Source: Seminavis robusta (taxonomy: Eukaryota; Bacillariophyta; Bacillariophyceae; Naviculales; Naviculaceae). From it: a stretch of DNA of 64,000 nt. Position numbers and translations under genes: made by a program. Within the stretch, counting starts at the first letter, position 1. Every line of letters starts with the position of its first letter. The DNA lies in contig CAICTM010000339.1 of the NCBI GenBank assembly GCA_903772945.1, positions 1 through 64,000 of the forward strand, written 5' to 3'. Below the pieces are notes generated by a model. That model made no database searches and was not told where the DNA came from. It was given only the letters and a program-made list of their open reading frames with translations. Shown here in pieces: positions 10,701-22,642 of this stretch.

Positions 10701-13700
10701 CAGCACTGACGGCGGCTTCTACCTCGAGTTCACAGTGACCTCCAGGCCCGGTGCCTTGGACGAGGCACTTAAATCCTCTGAGGCCTTGTTTCTCCAGGAG
10801 TACAATGAGGAGATCCAAAATACCGGGACTGTTGCCTTGTCTCTGAGTATGGAGCCCCCGGGGGGTGGTGCATCAGTGCAGGAGGACTACTTTGTCACCT
10901 TCAGTGGGCCGATCACCGGTTGGACAGACCAAGAGATGATGGATGCATTCGTGGAGGCGTACGGGTCCCTGCCTGGCTCCGATTCCACGATTGATTCGAT
11001 ACAGGCCGGTCAACCAGTCAGCACTGACGGCGGCTTCTACCTCGAGTTCACAGTGACCTCCAGTCCCGGTGCCTTGGACGAGGACCTTACATCCTCTGAG
11101 GCCTTGTTTCTCCAGGAGTACAATGAGGAGATCCAAAACACCGGGACTGTTGCCTTGTCTTTGAGTATGGAGTCCCCGAGCAGCAGCCCATCGGTGCAGG
11201 AGGACTACTTTGTCACCTTCATTGGGCCTATCTCTGGTTGGACAAACCAGGAAATGATGGATGCATTTGTGGTTGCGTACAACTCCCTTCCAGGCTCTCT
11301 GTCATCGATTGAAAGCATAGAGGTTGGAGAACCTGTTCTAACTTCTGGTGGAAGTTTCTATGTGGAGTTCATTGTGACCTCTAGACCAGATGCATTGGAT
11401 GAAGATCTTACCAACTTTGTTGAAGAGTTTTTGGAGCGGTTCAATGTGGAGATCAACACTGAGGCTATTGCTGAGTCCATATCCCTTTCTTCATCTTTCG
11501 ACCCTCAGATTCGTTATTCGCCATCTGCAGTCCCCAGTGTGCAACCAAGCACTTTACCAAGTGTCAGCCCCAGCAACAGCCAGGCTCCATCAACTTCACC
11601 CACTTCCCAACCCAGCTCTTTTCCCAGTACTAGTCCCAGCTATACTCCATCAAAAGCCCCTAGTTCCCTACCATCATCAACCCCATCATCATTGCCATCC
11701 ACAATTCCAAGTTTGGGTCCATCAACAAAGCCCTCAGCATCCTCTGCGCCCTCATCAAGTCCATCTTCATTGCCATCTTTGAATCCAAGCTCTGTTCCAT
11801 CCTCCATTCCATCTCATTCTGCTGGACCATCTACATTTCCCAGTACTGGCCCATCGATTGTGCCATCGGGTTCTCCATCATCAAGTCCATCAGTATCATT
11901 GCAACCATCTGTTCGTCCATCAGATGCTCCATCTTCAAATCCTAGTCTTGGTCCATCCAATGTACCTTCCAAAAACCCAAGCTCCAGTCCTTCCGGTTTG
12001 CCATCCTTCAAGCCTAGTGTTGGTCCCTCTTATGTGCCTTCCACAAGCCCAAGCAACCATCCGTCAATTGATCCTTCTCAAAATCCAACTGACTATCCAT
12101 CATTTGATCCTTCTGCTATCCCAAGCATCAGTCCATCTCTTGTCCCATCATCAAGTCCTAGCATTGCTCCATCCAATCTTCCCTCCACCGACCCAAGTCA
12201 AAGTCCAACATCTGTGCCTTCCATACTGCCATCATTTATGCCAACAACCTCTCCATCTGAATCACCAACAAAGCACCCCACCCATCCACCAACACTACAA
12301 CCTACAAATCAACCAACACCAGCACCTACCAAAGCCCCCACTGCACCCCCAACTAAACCCCCCACTAGCACTCCAAGCAAAGCTCCGTCCGAGGCACCTT
12401 CACAGTCACCCACCACAGCAGCGGCACCTTCACGGTCACCCACCACAGCTCCCACAAATCTACCATCACCTGTCCCTTCTGCTACTCCAACTATTGGTAA
12501 GGTATTTGACACAACTCTGATCCAGTTTAGGGTGTTTCGTGTAGCTCACAAGAAATCTTCATTGCTCTCGTGCAATGGAAGTATTTGGGGACAAGAGTTC
12601 ATTGATTGCAGCCCTAGAAAATGGGGACTACTCACCCACAGGTCCCTATGGTAAGCAATTTTTTCCTGCAATGTTCCATCTCATTGTCGCCTCTGCCTTA
12701 CCACATTTGCTTTTGTGCACCATCACAAAATAGGATCCATTTTGTCATGGAATGTGCAGGCAGTTGATAACTTTGGTATGCTTAGAGCTTAGGTTGGAAT
12801 CTATTCTCGCATTTTCTGATGACTCACATTACCTGTGAACTTGTTGTGCTTTCAGATTCCTTGATCTCTGGTCTGTCTCATGTGGCAACATTTAATGGGG
12901 ATGTCAGCATGTGGGATGTTAGTGGAGTAACTTCCATGCACTCAGTCTTCAAGGGTAAGTAAAGTCATTCTGCCCATCCCTTGTGAGAAGCCTTGCTGCT
13001 AGCTAACACTATGGTTTCATGAAAGGTGCTGCTGCTTTCAATGTGCCACTGAACAATTGGGTGGTATCTAGTGTGAAGAGCTTGTATCTTGCCTTTGATG
13101 GTGCCAGTGCCTTCAACAGCGATTTGAATTCTTGGGGTAGGTTCAAACATGACAAAGAATTTCATTTGCAAATTGAATCTGAGCCATTTTTAATTTCTTC
13201 AACGGCCATTTAATTTAGATACAAGCAGTGTCACAACTCTCGCAGGTCCCTTCAGGTATGCAACATCCTTCAATGGTGACATAAGCACCTGGGGTAAGTC
13301 TATTTTCGTGGATGAAAAGTTCATCAAATGTTGTATTTCTGATTCATGTCCCCCCTCTACATTGCAGATACAAGCGGAGTTATAAGCCTTCTCAATTTGT
13401 GTCAAGGGTGCAGCTCTTTCAACCGAGATGTTAGTTCATGGGGTAAGTTCATCACTGTCAATCAATAGCATTCAATAATTGTCAATGTGGCATCCATTCT
13501 GACTTTTTGGCTTCCACCATTATTTGTAACCGCATTAGATACAAGCAGTGTCACAAATTTCCAGGGAATTTTTGCGGACTGCACTGTATTTAAGTGGTTG
13601 GGGTAAGTCCATCTCTTCTTTTGTATTCTATTTCTCAAAAGAGATCCAACCAACCTTATTATGGTTTTCTTTTCCCAATTTACCTTGACAGATGTCAGCA

Positions 13701-14082
13701 AGGTGGCTCAAATGGATGTAGCCTTTGGTTCATGTTTAGCTTTCAATATTGACCTATCTAGCTGGTAGGTTTCTTGATTGATTGATGTCCAGTTAGTTGT
13801 CATAGCTATATGTTGTGAGACCCATTGTCGCGATGAGAGACTCATTGGCACTTCTTTCCTTTTTGCATGTTCTGCGCATGTAGGGACATTTCCACTGTAT
13901 GGGACTATCGCTGGATGTTCCAAGGTGCTTCTAGCTTTAACCAGGATCTGTGTGCTTGGGGTACGAAAGTAGCCACCAGTATTTCTTCCAGTGCCATGTT
14001 TTCAGGTACTGCTTGTCCTACTACAGGAAGCCCAGACTTGACAGTATCACCCAAAGGTCCCTTCTGTCATTTTTGTCCGTAA
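7741..14082 (+). CDS. Membrane-anchored PS-rich protein with three alpha modules and C-terminal BspA (DUF285) repeats; ten exons, frame broken in exon 8
   Basis: Exons read from splice sites and frame: 7741-12496, 12582-12650, 12734-12775, 12856-12954, 13026-13136, 13219-13293, 13368-13442, 13539-13602, 13692-13764, 13884-14082. The introns from exon 1 through exon 7 are all phase 1, mostly G|GTAAG to AG|. Residues 1-225 are cytoplasmic in style (acidic, no signal peptide). A membrane segment (MIGLAVAVAIAVAAT) lies near 227-250. Then come a Cys-containing extracellular region, a P/S/T-rich stretch, three alpha modules (about 940-1255), a PSxxPS stalk, and BspA repeats of the type F-N-x-D-(I/V/L)-S-x-W-D-(T/V)-S-x-V. 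The last exon ends in a Cys-containing tail (TACPTT...CHFCP). BspA-like proteins are surface adhesion or recognition proteins in other organisms; the diatom role is unknown. Exon 8 is 11 bp shorter than the 75-bp exons and shifts the frame to a stop in exon 9, so the gene may be inactivated or contain a sequence error. Confidence 0.75.
10558..11511 (+). repeat. Three tandem copies of the alpha module, 318-bp period
   Basis: GTGCAGGAGGACTACTTTGT starts at 10558, 10876 and 11194, an exact 318-bp (106-residue) period. Copies 1 and 2 are nearly identical in DNA; copy 3 is clearly diverged. Each encodes YFVTF(S/I)GPI(S/T)GWT, then a helix with DAF(V)xAY(G/N)SLPGS, I-x-(A/S)I-x-VGxPV, an F-Y-(L/V)EF-x-VTS strand, and a closing (N)TGTVALSLSM-type strand. 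Single copies occur in genes C (39271-39570) and E (54655-54955). Confidence 0.9.
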
Positions 14083-15300
14083 AGTAAAGAATCTATCTAC
14101 TGATCATGAAAGAGGGTGGTTGCATGGATGCCGGCGCCATGGCTGTTTATTGGCGGATGAAGACCTGTGGAGGTGGCTCGGGTTATTTCACCTACGGCTG
14201 GCTGGACCACTCCAGTAGTAAGCCAGCAGAAAGGTATAAAATCTTTTAGTCGGAGGCAGGCAACCTTGCTCGGGGACCAGCCTACCGGAGCTGAAAAAAG
14301 TGTGGGCAATGGAAACTACGGTGCGGTATAATCGAGCAATCGCTCGTACTTTACGTATCTCCTTGATCGAAGAATGGATGTTTTAATTAATTAATAAATG
14401 TAAAGTTCCAGTGCAGTGGTGGCTGGTTGCGATCGAGCAGCAGTTCTTTCCTGGAGTGAAGAGTGAGGTCGGAGGAGGGCAGGCAGAAGGTTTGTGGTTG
14501 TACTATTTGAAAGGACGAATATTTTGCGATAGATAAGTTGTGCCTTGTTGCTGTTTTCGTGAACCTGATACCGTTCTCAGAGATGTAAAAGGTAGCTACT
14601 GCAGCTGATGAGTGGAACCCAGATCTCAGATGGCTCAAAAGATTTGGCGGAACCGGTCAAACATCGCGCTGATACAGTTATCGATAGTTGACTGCAGTCT
14701 ATTCAATTAGTCTACTGTAGTTCCTGTAGTTATCTAACTTTGGCCTGATTTGCGTTTGGACTTATTGGTGTTGGATGAATTTTGCGGACGTTTTACGGCA
14801 ACCCTGCACAGTCCCGCCATGGCCATCTTTGGGGCCGTCTCATTTTTTCTGGTGTTGCCTTTTAAATAGTATAACCATTTGTTTGAGTATCCAATTTAAC
14901 TATTTAAATTGAGGACTTTGTATAGGTTTTTATTGGATGAAGATGATTGAATTTGCATCCGAAAAGAATAAAAGTAAGACTAGATGCCAAGCGTCGGACA
15001 CGCTTCAACACGCGACGGCTCGAGTGACACACACGCAAGACACCAAGATACCGGCGCCATAAAAATTCTTTCGCATTTGTTGTGTTCCTTCCAAGACAAA
15101 GCAAGTCTCAGCCATTCCAGTGAAAGCCAAGCCAAGCAAAAACCAACGATACCTCGCATCTCCTCAACCAGCAAGCAGTTAATAACACAACCCAAGCAAC
15201 CTTCCTGGACTGGACTGATCACACTATACGATCGTGCTGTATCGATTGAAGGAAAAAGGAAGACACACAAGAGATTTGATTTGGGTATACAACAAGCATC
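14083..15300. other. Intergenic, 5' region of the SSD permease gene
   Basis: No gene recognised. Frames here lack domains. The stretch 14985-15300 directly before the ATG at 15301 is A/C-rich and likely includes the leader of the downstream gene. Confidence 0.45.
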
Positions 15301-18300
15301 ATGAACTCTAACACTACCACTAGCAAGGGAAAGGATGAAGGAGACCAAGCGTTTCTGGATGTATGGGACAATGTGGAGGGTGAAGTTGACGTGGATGATT
15401 TGATAGAGGAACAACAGACACAAAAGGAAAAAGAACATCCATCCAATGATGATGATGCTACCAATAGTGGTGGTAAGGCCACTTTGACCGTTGTTGCCAT
15501 GACTAATGGTGCTGCTGCTGCCACTGGTGCTCTGGCTGCGACTCCTGAGAAACCAACCAAAGACCAGCAGCAGCAAGCCCTGGAAGCTTCGACTCCTCTG
15601 ACGGAAGCCACGTCTTCCCATTATTATGACGTGGGAGTCGAAGACTTAGATGAAGACTTAGAAGACAATGAAGACAACCAACAAAAGAAACAACAGCTCA
15701 ATGTCCACGTCGAAACGGACGACGAATACGACGACTACGAAGCTGACGGTCCGAATGGTCGTTCCAGTTACTTTATGCAAAACACCATTCCCGGTTCAAG
15801 CAGTAACAACAATGACACCAACCAACAACAGCACAATGCATGGACCCGCTGCGTCTTGCACCTTCATCGCATCATTACCAAATTGCTCCTTTGCATTTCC
15901 CACGTCGCCATTCACTATCCCCGCATTACCGTCATTGCCCTGTCGGGGGTCAGCATTGGACTGCTCGCCGCGGGCATCTTTACCAATTTTACTGTCGAAA
16001 ATGACAATCACGATCTCTGGCCACCCGTCGAATCCCTCAGTGTCACCCAAACCGAATGGCTCTATCAAGAATCGCGCTTTAATTACAATCCCGTTCTCAT
16101 GGATGTCCTCTTGCACAAAAAGGGCGCCAATGTGCTGGGGCAAGAAGGACCCCAACGGGTCTTTGATATTGTCGACAAATTCACATCGCAATCTGGATAC
16201 AAACAGGGATGTGCTTGGGCGGAACGATTTGGGCATTTGTATTGGGTCGGTCAGTGTCATATTGATAGTGTCGCCGATTTTTGGTTGGAACGACAAGCCA
16301 TTTTTGATGCCCAAGTACAGACGGATAAAGATGCTATTCGGCAAATGTCCCAACTCTACTATCCCGGACCGACTACCGCCGCATATCCCGATGGTGTCCC
16401 CGTCGATGTCCCGGCCATTTTGGGAAATACTGTAAGGGACGCCAATGGCACATTGACGTCGGCCGATTCCTACTTGATTCAATTTGCCATTCCTTGGTCC
16501 AACGTGACGCTGGCATTTGAACGAGAAGCCATTACGCGCATGTTGCAACTGCGGGACGACTATGCGGCGGTCGAAGACACAGAAGGATGGGTTATGGAAT
16601 TCCGTTCCTTTAGTTCCTATGCGGATGAATTCAATCGAGCCATTATTGCCGATCTCTGGTTGATTCCTGTCGCGGCTGTTATTGTGGCCGCATTCACCGT
16701 ACTCTTTGCCTTTGGCAAGTGTCACAAAGTGTACTCCAGAGGATTGCTGGGGGTTGGAGCCGTATTGACTATTGTCGCATCTCTCATGACTACGTTTGGG
16801 ATTCTCTTCATTTGTGGGGTTCCATTTACCGCCCAAACCATCATGGTGCCCTTTCTCATGTTTGGAATTGGATTGGATGATGTAAGTACTTCAAACAGGA
16901 ATCGAATCGAATCGTATCGAATTGTATCGAATGGAATGATTGAATTGATCATTCGTCTCACGACCTTTCGTGTTGGTTCGTTGTATCGATATCGATATAA
17001 TAGGCATTCATCATCTATGGCAGTTACAATCGCAAGGATCCAAACAAGGATATCCCAACGCGCATCAAATCAACCTTCAAAGATGTCGGAATCAGTATCT
17101 TTCTTACATCTCTCACTTCCATGCTCGCATTCGTATTGGGGACCTTCTCCTCTATTCCCGCCGTCCGATGGCTCTGTCTCTACGCATTTCCAGGTAAGCA
17201 ATCGAGTCGAGTCCAGTCGCATTCACATAAGAATACATGCATTCCCTGTCACGTCCAAGCAGCATGCCCCTCACACAGGTCGCGTTCTCTTCTTCTCCTC
17301 CTGCAGCCGTTGGAATCGATTTCTTTTACCAAATTACCTTCTTTGTCGCGTTGATCGTCCTCGATGAAAAACGAATCCAAGCCAATCGCATGGACTACTG
17401 CACCTGCTTCACAGTCCCACAAGATGATGATGACGACGACGACCATAAAAAGAACAACAACCAGCAAGATGAAAACAATGGCGGCGAGCTCGTGGAAGAA
17501 GCACAGCAGCAGCATGAAGATGAACCCACAACAACAACAACCGCCCCGCAACAAACACACATTGCCGATCGACTCATGGGATGGTGGTCCAACCAGTTGC
17601 TCAAACCGGCTGTCCAAACGATAGCCATGCTGGCCTTTTTGGGTCTTTCCGCTGCGTCCATATACTTTGCCACCAAACTCGATCAGGAGTTTGACTTTAC
17701 AGCTCTTGTTCCCGCGGATTCGTACCTTAAGGAATACTACGATTCCCTCGATGACTACACGAAAGTCACCGGTATGATGACGCAGGCGTACTTTAAAGAT
17801 GTCGATCAAGGTGATCGAAACATCCAGAAACAAATGGTGCAGTACATTGACGAGCTGGTCGCCACCGGTGAAGTGGCCGAACCCGCCTACTTTTGGCTGC
17901 GGGACTTTACACTGTATTCGAACCAGCAGTACAGCGAGTCCAATGGCACCTTCCCGAGTATGAACTTTGATCAACAAATCAATGAGTTCCTCAAAGACCC
18001 CATTTACTACGAACTCTACGACGAAGACATTGGACGTAGTCGCCAACGGACGGTCCAGGAGACTCGCGTGAACCTTCGCATGCTAGTGGACGCCAAGGAT
18101 TCCAAGGCTTCCGTGGACATGTTGTCCGCCGTGCGAGAAGTCTCGGGCGCTCAACCTATCAATCAAGGAATCGACGATTGGAAGTTCTTCACCTATTCCG
18201 GCGAGTATCACGTTTACGAGTTCTACCGAGAAGTTGTGGAAGAGCTCGTGTTCACCAGTTTGATGGGAGTCTTGTCGGTCAACTTGATTGCTCTCTTCTT

Positions 18301-18706
18301 CATCCCACATTGGACCGCTGTTCTGTTCATTTTCCCATTCATCTCGCTTCTCTACATCAATATGCTGGGGTTCCTCTACATTTCGGGAGTCCAGATCAAT
18401 GCCATTAGCTACATTACACTCGTCATGTCGATTGGTCTCATGGTCGATTACATCATGCACATTCTGATGCGATACTACGATTCCAAAGGCACACGGGAGG
18501 AACGGGTGAGAGAAACAATGTCCAGCATGGGGGCTTCCATCTTTTTGGGTGCTGCCTCGACGTTCCTGGGTATCATGGCACTCGCGTTGAGTACCAGCGA
18601 TATTCTTCAAAATATCTTTGTGTCGGTCGTGGGCCTGATCTCCTTTGGTGTTGTGAATGGGCTAATCTTCCTTCCCGTCGTTCTTTCCTTGGTGGGCCCG
18701 CAATAA
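15301..18706 (+). CDS. Patched/NPC1-like sterol-sensing-domain RND permease, three exons, ~1056 aa
   Basis: Exons: 15301-16881, 17004-17193, 17307-18706, with GTAAGT/GTAAGC donors and clean AG acceptors. The N-terminus is acidic and cytosolic (about residues 1-200). TM1 (ITVIALSGVSIGLLAAGIF) is near residue 210 and is followed by a large extracytoplasmic loop with Cys and N-glycosylation sites. The first SSD-like bundle begins near residue 455 (LWLIPVAAVIVAAFTVLFAF) and includes GIGLDD; intron 1 falls exactly after this motif, and exon 2 resumes with AFIIYGSYNR. A cytosolic loop with an Asp run and Lys/Asn/Gln stretches (near 17420-17560) links to the second half. That half has TM7 (IAMLAFLGLSAASIYFA), a second loop and a C-terminal bundle with GLMVDYIMH. 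The layout of two six-TM halves with G-x-x-x-D motifs is typical of Patched-domain proteins, which move sterols or other lipids using an ion gradient. The substrate here is unknown. Confidence 0.9.
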
Positions 18707-20130
18707 TGATGAGACCGCTACCGCAGGATAGATGGGTGTGTGGATAGCTAAATTCGATCTGAAAAGATCTTTGGGCGTGTAACCTATTATTAGAACCAAT
18801 GCATGAAGAGATACGCGATGAGTGCTAACGTAGTCGACTCGTTGGTATCTGAGACCTTTCCGCAGCAGGTTGCGGACCCAACTTAAGGCCTGTTCCTCCT
18901 CTTGCTTCTAAAACCTACCGGTAGCTATTGAGTTTTCTGGGCCGCTTTCGCAACAATCGGAACTGTCTTTTCACGTTGCTGCAAGACAATCCTGCGCTAT
19001 GTCAAACTGGATTTTTGGATGAAAGGTAAGACTCATCCTAAAGGCTGGACATCATCTCTCTCAATTGACAAAAGATCTTTTGGTTGGGATCGCAATGGCG
19101 TTGATGGCGGGTGCCCTGCGCCTTCTTTTGCTCTTCTTGGGGATGTTCTTCTTGTTCCCCCTATATTTGCGTCTGCTGCAATTCATGGATTGTTTTGTGG
19201 AACTGTGGTCTTGCCCTGAGCACTCGGGCTTCGGTCTCTGACACGGTACCCACTTCTTGGGTTGGGACTGGTGATCGTATAATGGCATGGTGCCAATACT
19301 ATACTGAGATAAATGTGGAGCTGTGGTCTTGCCCTGAGCACCCAGGCTTGGCTCTGACACGGAACCCACTTCTTGGGTTGGGAATGGAATGATGATTACA
19401 TGTATGATGACATAATGGTGCCGGTACTACTGCGGGGCGACGTTCGTCTATCCTTCGTGGAACTGTTTAGCGGCAAAACATAAATGTTCTAGATTTGATT
19501 TACAAGTATGATAAATGACTCGAGACGTTCTTCCTGTCGGTACTGTACTATACGGTGCCTTTCCTTTACGAGTTGTGATTCTGATTCAGCCCGTACATTG
19601 CTCTTGTCATGGTCAGGTTGCCATCAGCTAGCACTCGAGATGGCCAGGTCAGGGGTGCGTCAAGATAAAGATCCAGGAGACCCTGACCGAACCTTCCTGC
19701 CCTAAACCCGGCAAGTGTTCGAGAGATGACGCAACAGCGCAAGAGGGGAATACAAGCCTGCTTTTGCCTCGACGATCGATGATAAGACCAAAAAGCTCAA
19801 GAAGGAGTGAATCTCAGGCACGAGCACAACGAAACGGCGAGTGAACGAGCGAGGACTTGCATGGATGCGCAATGTATACAGGAGTTGGCGTGAGATCATC
19901 TTTGGTCCGTCGCGAGGATGACGTGTCAAAGTCTGATGAAAATGTTGCGGAAACTCGAAGTAGCAATCCACAACGGTAAATTTTCAAAAGATACGTTTAT
20001 CATTATTGTCGTGTGCAACCGTGTGCATCTTTCCTGTGCTACCGTTCGCCATCCAGCCAGCCAGCCAACCAACCACTTCCATCAAAGCTCCTCCACATCT
20101 AAAATCCAATCTACCATCCTTCTTTTAAAA
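18707..20130. other. Intergenic between two convergent genes
   Basis: The permease ends at 18706 and the tRNA synthetase, on the other strand, ends at 20131. Apart from the 118-bp repeat at 19196-19430, nothing is recognised. Open frames here are short and without domains. Confidence 0.5.
19196..19430. repeat. Two direct copies of a ~118-bp unit
   Basis: TGTGGA(A/G)CTGTGGTCTTGCC begins at 19196 and 19314. Both copies continue through CTCTGACACGG and CCCACTTCTTGGGTTGGGA and end at an ATAATGG...GGTGCC stretch. Divergence is moderate. No coding role seen. Confidence 0.75.
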
Positions 20131-21816
20131 TTAATAAGGACAATGTCCATAATAGACGGGATACGGGACGACATCCCGCACCGACGCGGCATTGGTCAAG
20201 AACATGACAAGTCGATCAAATCCCATGCCCCATCCACCATGAGGGGCCGTGCCGTCCTTGCGCAAATCGACAAACCATTGGAGCGGTTTCATATCCATTC
20301 CCTTCTTGGCCATCATATCCGCTAGAACATCGTACCGCCATTCGCGCATGGATCCACCAAAGAGTTCTCCCACGAGGGGTGCCAGCAAATCAAACGATTC
20401 GCACGTGCCGTCTCCGACGACTTGTTTCATGTAAAAACTTTTAATAGCCGATGGCCAGTGCGTGACAAAGACAAAGGTTCCAAATTTTTGCACCAGGTAC
20501 TTTTCATGCTCACTGCCGAGATCTTCTCCCTGTTTCGGCATGACTTTGAATTTGAGCTTGACTTGTTTGCCCTGCTCGTTGGTGACTTGGACCTTGTCGC
20601 GAACATCTTGTAACATGGCATCAATGGCGTCTTTGTGGGAAATGCGGACAAATGGTTTATCCAATAAAGTTCTCAAATAAGTAGCATGCCCGTGAAATTC
20701 ATCCGGCGATGCATGTTTCTGACTGAGAAAATGATATTGCGGTTGGCATCGATCCAATACTGTCGCGACAACGTGTTTGACAAAGCGTTCGGCTTGATCG
20801 ACGAGGTCGTCCAACGTAATAAAGTATTGTTCGTATTCGACGTGCAAGAATTCGGCGAGATGCTTGTTGGTGTCGGATTTTTCGGCTCGAAATGATTTTT
20901 GGCAAGTATAGACACTTCCCGTGCCCATGGCAATGGCTTCGAGTGGAAGCTGGGAACTGACGGTCAAACCAACTTCGGGGCCCTTTTCGGGTTCGGTGGG
21001 TGGTGTTTCTTCTTCTTCTTCTTCTTCTTTGGGTGGTTCTTCTTGTTCTTCTTCTGCCTGTTGTTTGCCCTTTTTCTTTTTGTTTTTTTTCTTTTTGGGT
21101 TCTTCTTCGGGCAATTTGGTAAACATTTGGGGCGCAATCTTGAATACTTCTCCCGCACCTTCGCAATCATTGGCCGTCATAATGTTGGGATCCAAGAGCG
21201 GGACTCCTTCGTTGTGAAAGAATTCGTGTACGGCAAAGAGAGCTTGTGCTCGAATTTGCATCAATTGTTGAATCAGTGGTGCGCGGAATCGTGCATGAGG
21301 ATGACTGCGCATGGCCAATGGTTTCTTGTAAATGGACTTTTGAATGGGATATTTCGCCGCATCTTCCACACCGCCCATGACAAAGAGTTCCAGCACTTTG
21401 ACTTCCAATGTTTGTGTCGTGCCTTCCGGCGGTGCTGCTACATAGCCAATAATCATGACGGAACATCCCAACGAGAGATTGGACGTTTCACAGAGTTCCT
21501 CAAAACTCAGACGGGAATAACACGCTTCGTCCGTATTGGCGTTTACGAGTAACGAGGCAGAATCCTTGGTCTTATAATAGGCAGTAGTAGCATTGTCCGC
21601 GCCTTGTTCGTCACTCACTTTGGCGGCCAAACAACGGACCGGAGTCACCGTCGTTCCATCGCCAAGATCCACAAAGCACAGAGTACCCGCTCCCTGTGTA
21701 CGGACTGAATAGACCCAGCCATGCAACTTGACGTGTTTGCCAATGTCAGCTTCACTCAAGTTGACCAGTTTGGCCATGCGTTCCACTTTGGGTCCTTCTT
21801 CTTTTTCTTCTGTCAT
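20131..21816 (-). CDS. Asparaginyl-tRNA synthetase, cytosolic type (561 aa)
   Basis: A class II aminoacyl-tRNA synthetase that charges tRNA-Asn. The N-terminal OB-fold anticodon-binding domain (about residues 15-150) includes VKLHGWVYSVRTQG. The catalytic domain begins near residue 170 with the SHPHARFRAPLIQQLMQIR segment and TANDCEGAGEVF, which matches the AsnRS signature region. Motif 2 is FRAEKSDTNKHLAEFLHVEYE-like (arginine in FRAE). Motif 3 is GWGMGFDRL near residue 528, and the C-terminus YYGHCPY is typical of the AsnRS family. Start ATG at 21814-21816 gives no transit or signal peptide, so a cytosolic enzyme is expected. A Lys-rich then Glu-rich insertion (KKKKNKKKKGKQQ, later poly-Glu) of about 60 residues splits the catalytic domain around residues 230-290. 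No intron is visible. Confidence 0.95.
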   Translation of the reverse strand: MTEEKEEGPKVERMAKLVNLSEADIGKHVKLHGWVYSVRTQGAGTLCFVDLGDGTTVTPVRCLAAKVSDEQGADNATTAYYKTKDSASLLVNANTDEACYSRLSFEELCETSNLSLGCSVMIIGYVAAPPEGTTQTLEVKVLELFVMGGVEDAAKYPIQKSIYKKPLAMRSHPHARFRAPLIQQLMQIRAQALFAVHEFFHNEGVPLLDPNIMTANDCEGAGEVFKIAPQMFTKLPEEEPKKKKNKKKKGKQQAEEEQEEPPKEEEEEEETPPTEPEKGPEVGLTVSSQLPLEAIAMGTGSVYTCQKSFRAEKSDTNKHLAEFLHVEYEQYFITLDDLVDQAERFVKHVVATVLDRCQPQYHFLSQKHASPDEFHGHATYLRTLLDKPFVRISHKDAIDAMLQDVRDKVQVTNEQGKQVKLKFKVMPKQGEDLGSEHEKYLVQKFGTFVFVTHWPSAIKSFYMKQVVGDGTCESFDLLAPLVGELFGGSMREWRYDVLADMMAKKGMDMKPLQWFVDLRKDGTAPHGGWGMGFDRLVMFLTNAASVRDVVPYPVYYGHCPY

Positions 21817-22642
21817 GGTGTTTTAGCTAGCTAGCTACCGTAGTATCCTTCAGGTATGCAAACAATAAGCAATGATGAGATTGAGATTGAGATGCTACCC
21901 AACTAAATGATAGAAAAATGAGACACGGTGCTCTTCTCATCACTGTGGGTTCCACGAAACGTGCGGCCATGGCAATGCAGAATTTTGCAAAGCAATGATG
22001 CAAGCAAGCTGTTGAAGGCCAGACCAAAAGATTCGATCATGGTTCAACCTGGGACTGAAGCACCGGACCAACGGTGGATCCTTTTTCTCACTCTTGATAG
22101 CTAGCTAGCTAGCAGGTTTCTCCAAATCGTTATTGTGGGATAGCTCTCACATCTTATTCATACTCTAGCTAGTTTATGTTCTAAATGAATGAAGGCACCC
22201 AGACACCCCAGCCAACCATTCTACATGTACTGTACTCATAGGAAACAAAAGCGAGTTGTGATCATGTCTGTAAAGTTGGGCCGTGCCACTGGGGGACATG
22301 AGTATTTGTCATCTTGAGAGAACGAGGGCATGCATTGTTGGAGGCATTCCAGAGTACAGTATCATTGTTGGACATAGAGGAGCAAAGTGGAGCTGCAAGA
22401 ATTTATATATTTGGTCTCAACAAAAGGGGGCGTAAAAAAAAATTGCCTGGGACGGTACCCACCATGGACTGTGGCAACCTTGTTGCCCACGGTCTGTCAT
22501 GTCTGCCTGTCGGCCATCCATCAGGGGCTGTTCCCTTGCTCAATAATGCATCCACCGTGCTGGTACCAGTACTGTACCGTAGCAGATTGCAACATACTCG
22601 ATGTTCGCCTCCGCAGTTCTGTACGTCATTCCGTTAGTAATG
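21817..22642. other. Intergenic
   Basis: Contains AGCTAGCT palindromes at about 21825 and 22098, the first only a few bases upstream of the AsnRS ATG. No gene recognised. Confidence 0.5.

Noticed and set aside
12497-12654. Continuation of exon 1 of the BspA gene to the stop at 12654
   Set aside because: Reading through gives no BspA sequence. Removing 12497-12581 restores a phase-1 junction and the family segment VFGDKSSLIAALENGDYS.
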